In this document: one piece after another, positions 1 to 5,438 of the stretch
Numbering within the stretch: the first letter of the stretch is position 1
How the letters are laid out: each line of letters begins with the position of its first letter
Source: Flavobacteriales bacterium
GTDB lineage: Bacteria; Bacteroidota; Bacteroidia; Flavobacteriales_D; Sanyastnellaceae
Direction: 5' to 3'
NCBI GenBank assembly: GCA_947457325.1
Contig: CANGVU010000079.1
Location: 1 to 6,422, forward strand
DNA length: 6,422 nucleotides
Made by a program: the position numbers and the translations under genes
Notes under the pieces: generated by a model
Databases searched by the model: none
What the model saw: only the letters and a program-made list of their open reading frames with translations
Told to the model about the DNA's origin: nothing

Positions 1-1005
1 CCATGGCACAGCTCTTTCTATGACATGCCAATCACCGACTTTAGCATGACCTTGAAAGGGCATGTAAAATCGTGGTCGCTCAGCAACTCAAAAGGCGAAA
101 ACCGTACCATCCAATATGACGCTTCTGGCAAGGTAACCGACGATACTTTTCGAGGGACAACGCAAACCTTTGTCCCTCCTGATTTCATGCTCATCAAACT
201 CAAAAAAGAATTGGAGAGGAAGTATCCGATAGCACAACGACAAGACACATCAACTCACAACAATCAAGGACAATTGATTCACAAACAAGTGAAAGATAAT
301 TATTACGATAGAGTTTCAGATTACAATGAGAGAAACATCTTTGACCATCATGGCAAGATACTAACGCATCAAAAATCGTATTCCACCACTGAAATGAGGG
401 CTTGGAATTCTCTGTATGGACATGATCAACCCACCTATATCACCACCACCCACACCTCCTTTTTGGCCATCTTCAAATACAACAAAAAAAGGAAATTGAA
501 AGAAATTGAATACCTCCATTCAGATCCGTTTCAAAACCTAAAAATGGTTTATTTGTATGACGCCAACGACAACCTCATCGCCACCAACCGCTATGACCAC
601 TACAACATTCGCATTGGCTACATGAAAGACAACTACCTCAGTGAACTCATCCCTACTGACATCGACACCAATTTTTCCATCACCTCCATCTATCCAGAAT
701 ACTGGAGTCAAGGAAGTCCCGCGCACAACGAATGGAAATTCAACGATCAAGGTCAGAAAGTAGAATACAACGCCTACGGATACAAACCCAACGGAGGAGC
801 AGCTGTCATCAGCTTTATTGCCAAATGGGAATACGATGAAAAAGGCCAACTGAAAAAGGAAATTCATTTTGACATTTGGCACAACCGAATCAGTAAAGTA
901 ATGGAATTCGATCAATATGGAAACGTCATCAAAGAAACGGAAATCGGGTACGATGGTAAAAAAGACAAAATCACTGAGATGAAGATTGAATATTATTCCA
1001 AATAA
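1..1005 (+). CDS. YD-repeat-like protein, 5' end outside window (partial)
   Basis: The frame is open from the first base, so the gene very probably begins left of the window. The first in-window ATG is at 25, but the codons before it (PWHSSFYD) read as normal protein, so 25 is unlikely to be the true start. In all, 334 residues and a TAA stop are visible. The protein is rich in Tyr, Asp, Asn and Lys, and its C-terminal half carries spaced beta-hairpin-like units: VYLYDANDNLI (near nt 547-579), WKFNDQGQK, WEYDEKGQL and MEFDQYGNVIKE (near nt 733-942). These resemble the degenerate YD/RHS-type or MORN-like hairpin repeats of many secreted Bacteroidota proteins. No toxin domain, RHS core-closing motif or catalytic motif is visible. 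A signal peptide would lie in the missing part. It ends 12 nt before the next gene, so the two may be co-transcribed. The function is unknown and the repeat assignment is by eye only. Confidence 0.8.
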   Translation, partial: PWHSSFYDMPITDFSMTLKGHVKSWSLSNSKGENRTIQYDASGKVTDDTFRGTTQTFVPPDFMLIKLKKELERKYPIAQRQDTSTHNNQGQLIHKQVKDNYYDRVSDYNERNIFDHHGKILTHQKSYSTTEMRAWNSLYGHDQPTYITTTHTSFLAIFKYNKKRKLKEIEYLHSDPFQNLKMVYLYDANDNLIATNRYDHYNIRIGYMKDNYLSELIPTDIDTNFSITSIYPEYWSQGSPAHNEWKFNDQGQKVEYNAYGYKPNGGAAVISFIAKWEYDEKGQLKKEIHFDIWHNRISKVMEFDQYGNVIKETEIGYDGKKDKITEMKIEYYSK

Positions 1006-1017
1006 AATGGTGAACCC

Positions 1018-1581
1018 ATGAAAAAGAGAAATGCAATGGCAAAACTGCCAACCTATCTACTGTGCTACTGGTGCATTTTCTCCATCACAACATCATTGAC
1101 TTCATGCGGAAAAACGCTGCCCCTTCGACAAAAACATACCCAACCTTTGAACCAATCATTCAAAGGAAAATTCCAAAACCAATCATTTAAAATAAGCGGA
1201 AGAAATCATTACCAAGACTACACTTCTATTCTTCAAGAGTTGGAAATATTTCACCATGAATCAGAATCAATCAGCATTGAATTTGGACTCAACAACGAAC
1301 TTTACATTCGCTATCCAAAAGGTGGTGACACCTCAACTTCAATATTCAATGGAAAATTCAAGAGAAATGGGAGCTATCAAATTTGGTTACGCAGAAAACG
1401 AGTCGAAATCCCTCCCCTTTTTCCTATCATTTACAGCCGCGTCGACATAAAACGGCTACGTTTCCAATTGGACTTAGAAAACAACTTGGTGATTCACAAC
1501 AAATGGGCACGCACAGCCAATATTTTTATTCTTGCAGCAGGTGGAAGTGGTAAATACAACTGTTACTTTTACCAAAAATGA
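1018..1581 (+). CDS. Putative lipoprotein of unknown function
   Basis: A 187-residue protein with a bacterial lipoprotein signal: basic start (MKKR), hydrophobic stretch at about residues 10-26, and lipobox LTSC with the lipidated Cys at residue 30. The mature part would be anchored in the inner or outer membrane facing the periplasm. The mature domain looks all-beta. It has two FKGKF-type strands (near residues 48-52 and 110-114), a basic segment YQIWLRRKRVEIPPLFPIIYSRVDIKRLRF, and a Gly-rich end (AAGGSGKYNCYFY). This resembles a recurrent type of Bacteroidota lipoprotein recalled from memory, but no function is known to me. The ATG at 1018 is preferred over the in-frame ATG at 1036 (residue 7) because it supplies the basic n-region. 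The gene follows its neighbour by 12 nt and precedes the DUF1905 gene by 21 nt, so co-transcription is plausible. Confidence 0.8.
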   Translation: MKKRNAMAKLPTYLLCYWCIFSITTSLTSCGKTLPLRQKHTQPLNQSFKGKFQNQSFKISGRNHYQDYTSILQELEIFHHESESISIEFGLNNELYIRYPKGGDTSTSIFNGKFKRNGSYQIWLRRKRVEIPPLFPIIYSRVDIKRLRFQLDLENNLVIHNKWARTANIFILAAGGSGKYNCYFYQK

Positions 1582-1602
1582 AGGATGAAATAATATTGTT
1601 CA

Positions 1603-1905
1603 ATGATTCCATTTGAATTCGAAGCTCCACTTTGGCAATATGCTGGCAAAGGCGGCTGGCACTTTTTGAGTATTCCCTCTAACATTTCCTTGGAAATAAG
1701 ATCAATTTTTAAAAACCAAGAAGAAGGTTGGGGTCGGCTAAAAACTACGGCTACAATTCATGCCTTATCCTGGGAAACTGCCATTTGGTTTAGCGCTAAA
1801 GACAATATGTACTTACTACCCGTTAAAACCGACATCAGAAAAAGGACTCAAATCAAAGTAGGTGACATAGTGATGGTCAGAACTTCATTTTTTCTAAATC
1901 AATAA
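1603..1905 (+). CDS. DUF1905 domain protein
   Basis: A 100-residue protein that matches the DUF1905 pattern over its whole length. It begins with FEAPLWQYAGKGGWHFLSIP (residues 6-25), continues with GWGRLKTTATI (42-52) and SWETAIWF (56-63), then YLLPVKTDIRK (70-80) and ends with a KVGDIVMVR strand (85-93). The domain is a small beta-barrel of unknown biochemical role. It occurs alone, as here, or fused to a YdeI/OmpD-associated C-terminal domain, which is absent here. There is no signal peptide, so it should be cytoplasmic. The ATG at 1603 is the only reasonable start, because an in-frame TAA lies at 1591-1593. A DUF1801 protein, another small stand-alone cytoplasmic domain, is encoded about 2.7 kb downstream. 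I am sure of the family but cannot assign a function. Confidence 0.9.
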   Translation: MIPFEFEAPLWQYAGKGGWHFLSIPSNISLEIRSIFKNQEEGWGRLKTTATIHALSWETAIWFSAKDNMYLLPVKTDIRKRTQIKVGDIVMVRTSFFLNQ

Positions 1906-1916
1906 ATATGTGTAAC

Positions 1917-1935
1917 TGAATTTGCAATAAATTCA
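1917..1935. repeat. AT-rich inverted repeat before the DinB gene
   Basis: The arms TGAATTT and AAATTCA (7 bp, perfect) flank a 5-nt centre, GCAAT. Pairing resumes after one mismatch, giving 9 of 10 pairs across 1914-1938. It lies 11 nt after the DUF1905 stop and 35 nt before the DinB start. The stem has only one G-C pair and no clean T tract follows, so it is a poor terminator. It could be an operator. The left arm plus the next base, TGAATTTG, is one base away from the Bacteroidota -7 consensus TAnnTTTG, so this could be part of a promoter for the DinB gene, but no clear -33 element was found. Confidence 0.35.
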
Positions 1936-1970
1936 ATTATTCATTAGTCAACACCAATCAAGCTAAGCAC

Positions 1971-2492
1971 ATGGAAAACAAATCGATTTATTCAGAAGCT
2001 CCCAAATACTATCACTACTATTTCGACTTGATAGAAAGTGATAATCTCATCAACGAGTTGGAAAAAAGTCATCAATACATGCTAGACTTGTTTCAAAAAA
2101 TAAACACTGCGAACGAGAATTTCTCATATCAAGAAAATAAGTGGACAACCAAGCAAGTCATTAGGCATATCATCGACTGTGAAAGAATTTTTGGCTACAG
2201 AGCCCTTCGTTTTGCTCGATTCGACAACACCATGCTTGCTGGTTTTGACGAAAACAAATACATGGAACCTCCATTGCATCAAAATGAGAATATTGATGCA
2301 CTCACTCATGAATTCGTGAACGTGAGAAACTCGACAATTTCATTGTACAAATCCATGAATGACCAAATGCTAGATTTCAGGGGAAGTGTTGATGGAACTT
2401 TCAACAGTGCAAGAACCATAGGTTTTATGATTGTGGGACATCAATTGCACCATTGTCTGTTTTTAGAAAAGAATTATTTTCATGAATCGTAA
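1971..2492 (+). CDS. DinB family protein (putative metal-dependent enzyme)
   Basis: A 173-residue protein of the DinB/YfiT four-helix-bundle superfamily (DinB_2 type), of usual length. This family is unrelated to DNA polymerase IV, which also carries the name dinB. Its members bind a divalent metal through three histidines, and some act as thiol-dependent transferases (bacillithiol or mycothiol). The visible triad is complete: His66 in the segment KWTTKQVIRHIIDCERIF (residues 57-74), and His157 and His161 in the H-x3-H motif of GHQLHHCLFLEKNY (156-169). KWT before the first His and the D-C-E-R continuation are typical of the family. There is no signal peptide, so it is cytoplasmic. The substrate cannot be read from the sequence. 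It has a 65-nt leader with an inverted repeat, and only 5 nt separate its stop from the next gene, which argues that those two are co-transcribed. Confidence 0.88.
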   Translation: MENKSIYSEAPKYYHYYFDLIESDNLINELEKSHQYMLDLFQKINTANENFSYQENKWTTKQVIRHIIDCERIFGYRALRFARFDNTMLAGFDENKYMEPPLHQNENIDALTHEFVNVRNSTISLYKSMNDQMLDFRGSVDGTFNSARTIGFMIVGHQLHHCLFLEKNYFHES

Positions 2493-2497
2493 CAACA

Positions 2498-2818
2498 ATG
2501 AAAAATTTCCTTCTTTTATTTCTGGGGATTGCTGCAATATTTTTCCTTGGATTTCAACTATCAAATTATATTGTCAAACCCTCAACAGCAGAGGTTACTC
2601 AAATCAACGATTTATTAATTTTTACAGATAGCCGACCCATAACACCCTTTGACAGTTTAGGTACAGTCGAAATTGGATTCGTCACTGGAACACAATATGA
2701 ATCCATACGAAACAATTTAATTAAAAGAACAAAGGAAAAATTCCCGCATGCTAATGCTATTATTTTAAAGTTTGACAAAAAAGGCATTGATAAATGTGAA
2801 GCAATCAAACTAAAATAA
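2498..2818 (+). CDS. Small membrane-anchored or secreted protein, unknown function
   Basis: A 106-residue protein with one N-terminal hydrophobic segment (about residues 3-21, LLLFLGIAAIFFLGF) after MKN. It is either a signal anchor or an uncleaved signal peptide; no lipobox or clear cleavage site is seen. The remaining roughly 80 residues form a small alpha/beta domain with strand LLIFT (39-43), DSLGTVEIGFVTGTQ (52-66), helix YESIRNNLIKRTKEKFP (67-83), strand ANAIILKF (85-92) and a final strand EAIKLK. The order of an SLGTV strand, a basic helix, P-x-A-x-A-I-I and a closing strand is something I associate with small Bacteroidota envelope proteins and, loosely, with YbjQ-like or DUF4156-like folds, but I cannot confirm a family. 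It starts 5 nt after the DinB stop, so the two probably share a transcript. Confidence 0.72.
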   Translation: MKNFLLLFLGIAAIFFLGFQLSNYIVKPSTAEVTQINDLLIFTDSRPITPFDSLGTVEIGFVTGTQYESIRNNLIKRTKEKFPHANAIILKFDKKGIDKCEAIKLK

Positions 2819-2882
2819 CTTCAACCTCATAGAAATTTAAACTGGCCATACAACGTTCTTTGTTATTCAAAAACCCCGAAAT

Positions 2883-3560
2883 ATGAATAAAACAATATTG
2901 TTAGCCATATCGTTTTTTCTCAGTTTCATAGGTGCTGCACAAGAAAGTTCTGTGGGCAGTTGGAATATCCTTAATCTCAAATACCCCATTCATCGCAAAT
3001 GGAGCGTTTTTGCAGAAACGCAAGTTCGTTCACTTCAATTTTACGACCATTTTCACTACTACGAATACAAAGGCGGTGTAAACTACAAAGCTTCGCAATT
3101 CGTTACTCTTACGCTTGGAGCCGGCAGTTATCAAACCTTTCAGGAAGGCGGTGATTTCTTAACACCCAAAAAAAATGATGAGTTTCGTCTATGGCCACAA
3201 ATAACCATTCAAACCAACTTGGGTGCCGTGAAGATGGAACAACGTGGTCGCTGGGAGGCACGGTATACATCGAATGGATACAGAAACCGATACAGATACC
3301 GATTGGGATTTTCCTATCCATTGGGTCAAATCTCCAAAAAACTCGAACCCCTTTCCATTCAATGCAACAACGAAATTTTCTTTACCAATCGTGAACCCTA
3401 CTTTGAACGCAATCGTTTTCAAATCTCCACGTTTTTTAAGATCAATGAAAGCAACACCATTCAATTGGGATATCTTCATCAATTCGATTACAAAATCAAT
3501 GATGAGATTGGAAGACAATTTTTGGTAATTGGATATGCATTAGAGATTCAAAATGATTGA
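2883..3560 (+). CDS. DUF2490 family protein, probable outer-membrane beta-barrel
   Basis: A 225-residue protein with a Sec signal peptide (MNKTILLAISFFLSFIGAAQ, cleavage probably after A19 or Q20). The mature part fits DUF2490: it opens with GSWNILNLKYPIHRKWSVFAE-like strands (residues 25-45), followed by alternating aromatic/hydrophobic and polar strands such as YYEYKGGVNYK, FVTLTLGAGSYQTF, QITIQTNLGAV, RNRYRYRLGFSYPLG and TIQLGYLHQFDY. It ends on a strand (GRQFLVIGYALEI), as outer-membrane barrels tend to. The family is frequent in Bacteroidota and its function is not established. The start ATG at 2883 gives the basic n-region; no ribosome-binding sequence is visible in the 64-nt leader. 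A degenerate hexamer run at 3277-3306 (GATACA/GATACC-like) encodes the Tyr-Arg alternation in one strand. Confidence 0.85.
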   Translation: MNKTILLAISFFLSFIGAAQESSVGSWNILNLKYPIHRKWSVFAETQVRSLQFYDHFHYYEYKGGVNYKASQFVTLTLGAGSYQTFQEGGDFLTPKKNDEFRLWPQITIQTNLGAVKMEQRGRWEARYTSNGYRNRYRYRLGFSYPLGQISKKLEPLSIQCNNEIFFTNREPYFERNRFQISTFFKINESNTIQLGYLHQFDYKINDEIGRQFLVIGYALEIQND

Positions 3561-3605
3561 AAAATCACACTCAAACATTAACTTGCCTTTTCACGAATAA
3601 CAAAC

Positions 3606-4157
3606 ATGAACAAGACCTTAAAATTCTCTTTAACCACAGCATGGATTCTATTTTCAAGGGCCTATGATGCATACAGCACCGCTCAACTCACCCCTGATTT
3701 GAGCAAGGAGGCCAATCCATTGGTCACTGTGGTCGGCATATCCTCTTGGACTACTCTTATACTTGTATTGGGCGCACTCACGCTTTACACCTTATACGTG
3801 TATTACAGGCAACTATTTCATCCCATGAATCTCCTGCCCAATGAAAAACAAAAGTCATTTGGTGATTTTGTAGCCTTTCTTTACTTGGGCAGATCTGAAC
3901 ATTGGTCTGCATTCTTTTACAAATTCCCCAATGACTTGAAGCGATTCAATGCTTACATGGGAGAATGGCTCGCACCATGTTTGGTTTATGCAGGCATTGT
4001 ATCCACGCTGATGTGGCTCGGTATTCATTACTCAGAATGGTACCGGCAAATGCATCGTGCATCGTTCATTTACGCCATTCTGATTGCGGGTTGCTTGGTC
4101 ATCGGTTACATTTGGAATAGAAAAAAATACCATGCGCATTTGCAAGCCTTTTCCTGA
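3606..4157 (+). CDS. Polytopic membrane protein with TPDL-x3-ANPL motif, unknown function
   Basis: A 183-residue integral membrane protein with about four hydrophobic segments: residues 5-23, 47-67, 123-141 and 152-170. Just after the first segment comes a striking polar motif: R18-x2-D21-x3-T25-x3-TPDL (29-32)-x2-E35-ANPL (36-39). I recall similar R..D...T...TPDL..E.NPL patterns in other uncharacterised bacterial membrane proteins, and a loosely similar D...T...E.NP pattern in DUF5658-like proteins; this is memory and not a database match. Buried R, D, T and E with NP in a membrane protein suggests a ligand or ion site, but that is speculation. The middle loop (68-120) is aromatic and basic, and the C-terminus (NRKKYHAH) is basic and probably cytoplasmic. 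The last 26 nt overlap the next gene in another frame. Confidence 0.82.
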   Translation: MNKTLKFSLTTAWILFSRAYDAYSTAQLTPDLSKEANPLVTVVGISSWTTLILVLGALTLYTLYVYYRQLFHPMNLLPNEKQKSFGDFVAFLYLGRSEHWSAFFYKFPNDLKRFNAYMGEWLAPCLVYAGIVSTLMWLGIHYSEWYRQMHRASFIYAILIAGCLVIGYIWNRKKYHAHLQAFS

Positions 4158-4509
4158 GAAATCATTATCCACAATCTTACTGCTTGTTCTTTCCGCTATC
4201 GTGATTAACACGCATGGCCAAAATAAATCTGAGCAACCAAAAATGACTCCTGAAAAAGTCATTCATTTCACCCAACATCGATTTCCCATTAAATCCAGAC
4301 TTTGGAATCTCAGCGAAAAACCTGAATGGGATGAAAAAGAAAAGCAATGGTCAATGGTTTTGCACATTTACAAGCACAGCAATTGGGGACATTGTCGACA
4401 CACCAATGGATGCACCATTGTCAAGAAGATTCAAATTGTAATTGATGACAACCGAAAAAAGATGATCTCCAAAGAACGATCAAAAACAAAATTTCACAAC
4501 TACGAATGA
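4132..4509 (+). CDS. Small secreted protein with Cys/His cluster, unknown function
   Basis: A 125-residue protein with an N-terminal signal peptide: basic residues at 2-10, hydrophobic core STILLLVLSAIVI (13-25) and probable cleavage near H28-G29-Q30. The mature part (about 95 residues) contains PEKVIHFTQHRFP (40-52), a Trp-rich stretch (W58, W66, W73), and the segment YKHSNWGHCRHTNGC (80-94) with H87, C88, H90 and C94. It closes with IQIVIDD (100-106) and a basic, NYE-ending tail. C88 and C94 could form a periplasmic disulfide, or with the His residues a metal site. I chose ATG 4132 because it gives a proper signal peptide. The frame extends back to a TTG at 4084, but those 16 extra residues lie inside the upstream gene and would spoil the signal. 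The gene starts 26 nt inside the upstream membrane-protein gene, suggesting translational coupling. The family is unknown to me. Confidence 0.75.
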   Translation: MRICKPFPEKSLSTILLLVLSAIVINTHGQNKSEQPKMTPEKVIHFTQHRFPIKSRLWNLSEKPEWDEKEKQWSMVLHIYKHSNWGHCRHTNGCTIVKKIQIVIDDNRKKMISKERSKTKFHNYE

Positions 4510-4520
4510 ACTTCGCTACA

Positions 4521-4542
4521 TTAATTCGCATTAGCGAATTAA
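4521..4542. repeat. Perfect 9-bp inverted repeat, 4-nt loop
   Basis: TTAATTCGC (4521-4529) and GCGAATTAA (4534-4542) are exact reverse complements around ATTA. The repeat lies 11 nt after the stop of the small secreted protein and 25 nt before the DUF1801 start. An extra copy of the inner TTCGC occurs at 4512-4516, so an alternative pairing exists. No T tract follows on the + strand (the next bases are AAAGAAAATA), so it is not a standard intrinsic terminator. It may be an operator for the DUF1801 gene or an RNA-stabilising hairpin at the 3' end of the upstream message. Confidence 0.6.
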
Positions 4543-4567
4543 AGAAAATACCAATAGAACCGCATCA

Positions 4568-4918
4568 ATGGCGAAAATAGCATTTAAAACAGTAAAAGAA
4601 TATTGGGACGCATTTGATGGTATCACGCTTGAAAAAATGCAAGAATTACACGCATGCATTCAAGAAGCAATTCCAGAAGCCACTTCTTGTATTTCGTACA
4701 ACATGCCGGCCATTAGAAAAGAAAAAATCATTGCGTATTACGCTGGATACAAAAACCACATTGGCTTTTATCCTTTACCTCAGTGCATACTTCATTTTAA
4801 AGATCAATTAAAACCGTATAAAACATCAAAAGGTGCCGTTCAATTCTCTCTGCATCAACCCCTGCCGTTAAATTTGATTGCGGAAATGGTTCGGTTTAAT
4901 CTAGCATCCAAATCTTAA
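4568..4918 (+). CDS. DUF1801 (YdhG-like) domain protein
   Basis: A 116-residue cytoplasmic protein that is essentially one DUF1801/YdhG-like domain, full length. Visible family signatures are an N-terminal helix pair with IQEAIPEATSCISYNMPAI (residues 31-49), where ISYxMPA is the most recognisable piece, then IIAYYAGYKNHIGFYPLP (54-71), the loop LKPYKTSKGAVQFSLHQPLP (81-100), and a last helix LIAEMVRFNL (103-112). The fold resembles frataxin, and a Bacillus member (YdhG/Fra) has been reported as an iron chaperone. Whether this protein binds iron cannot be told from the sequence, and the usual acidic ridge is not obvious. The start ATG at 4568 is followed at once by conserved sequence. Gaps of 58 nt upstream and 48 nt downstream leave room for separate transcription, and the upstream gap holds a perfect inverted repeat. 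Confidence 0.9.
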   Translation: MAKIAFKTVKEYWDAFDGITLEKMQELHACIQEAIPEATSCISYNMPAIRKEKIIAYYAGYKNHIGFYPLPQCILHFKDQLKPYKTSKGAVQFSLHQPLPLNLIAEMVRFNLASKS

Positions 4919-4966
4919 TGAAAAGTAAAAGTTAACAAACCACATCACTTTCGTTCGCATTTTTGA

Positions 4967-5380
4967 ATGCACATGAAAAGTCATCAAAATCATTCATTTA
5001 TTTGTCAAGGCAGATTCTTGCCTAGCCTAATGATGATTTTTCATCTGTTCTCTTTGGTGTTTTTTTCATTGGCATCTCAAGCATTAGATACCACTTCTTC
5101 CAATGAAACTTCCATTTCCCTTGGCAGCATAAAACAAGTTTCCACTGCATACATTGAAATTGTCGAAGAAGAAATCAACGAAGATGATACGGAAAATGAT
5201 CTCCATTCCAAACGGAAACAGAACCTTCATTACAAATCAAACGGATTGTGCTTCTTGGTACTGAACCAATTTTTCCAAATTCAAAAATGCAATCTACAAT
5301 CCTTCCCTGTAAGGGCCTTGAACGGCCCAACTGGAATGGATTCACTCATCCTTCATCATCAGTTCAAAATAGACCTATAG
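4967..5380 (+). CDS. Small secreted acidic-centre protein upstream of dabA
   Basis: A 137-residue protein with a hydrophobic signal segment (about residues 18-36, LPSLMMIFHLFSLVFFSLA) ending in a plausible signal-peptidase site (S37-Q38-A39). The ATG at 4973 (residue 3) is an equally good start. The mature part is Ser/Thr-rich, then has a dense acidic run (residues 64-78, EIVEEEINEDDTEND) followed directly by a basic run (HSKRKQN, 80-86). The C-terminal third is more hydrophobic and contains Cys95 and Cys108. I recognise no domain. A second frame is open from 5248 and ends at 5442, overlapping the dabA ATG by ATGA, so the exact 3' end would change if a base were miscalled. As read, 58 nt separate the stop from dabA. 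The position suggests an accessory role to the DAB system, but that is inference only. An imperfect -7-like CATTTTTG sits at 4958-4965. Confidence 0.6.
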   Translation: MHMKSHQNHSFICQGRFLPSLMMIFHLFSLVFFSLASQALDTTSSNETSISLGSIKQVSTAYIEIVEEEINEDDTENDLHSKRKQNLHYKSNGLCFLVLNQFFQIQKCNLQSFPVRALNGPTGMDSLILHHQFKIDL

Positions 5381-5438
5381 AACAATTGAAAGCGATCCAA
5401 TCGATCACTCAGTTTTCAGTTATTCTAAACGTCTATGC

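Noticed and set aside
538..915. 125-codon open frame on the minus strand
   Set aside because: It lies wholly inside the first gene, and its Val/Phe-rich translation is typical of the antisense of a Lys/Asn/Thr/Asp-rich protein. No family features are seen.
1007..1021. Mini-frame ATG GTG AAC CCA TGA overlapping the lipoprotein start
   Set aside because: A four-codon frame with no nearby ribosome-binding signal is expected by chance. It could couple translation, but nothing beyond the overlap supports that.
1971..2492. DinB as DNA polymerase IV
   Set aside because: The protein is 173 residues with a His triad of the four-helix DinB/YfiT bundle. It has none of the Y-family polymerase motifs.
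3277..3306. Five degenerate hexamers (GATACA, GAAACC, GATACA, GATACC, GATTGG)
   Set aside because: They encode an ordinary alternating Tyr-Arg beta-strand in the DUF2490 protein. The run is too short and too imperfect to be called a functional repeat array.
3189..3518. 109-codon minus-strand frame and two plus-strand frames at 3191-3394 and 3244-3528
   Set aside because: All are inside the DUF2490 gene, which has a signal peptide and beta-strand pattern. Their SVSVSVS and DTDTDTD runs simply reflect the hexamer run read in other frames.
4084..4131. TTG-initiated N-terminal extension of the Cys/His secreted protein
   Set aside because: It lies inside the upstream gene, and the extension would displace the signal peptide from the N-terminus. 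ATG 4132 is much better.
4958..4965. CATTTTTG as a -7 promoter element before the small secreted protein
   Set aside because: It matches TAnnTTTG except at the first base, but no clear -33 TTG element is seen at the right spacing, and transcription would start at about the ATG itself.
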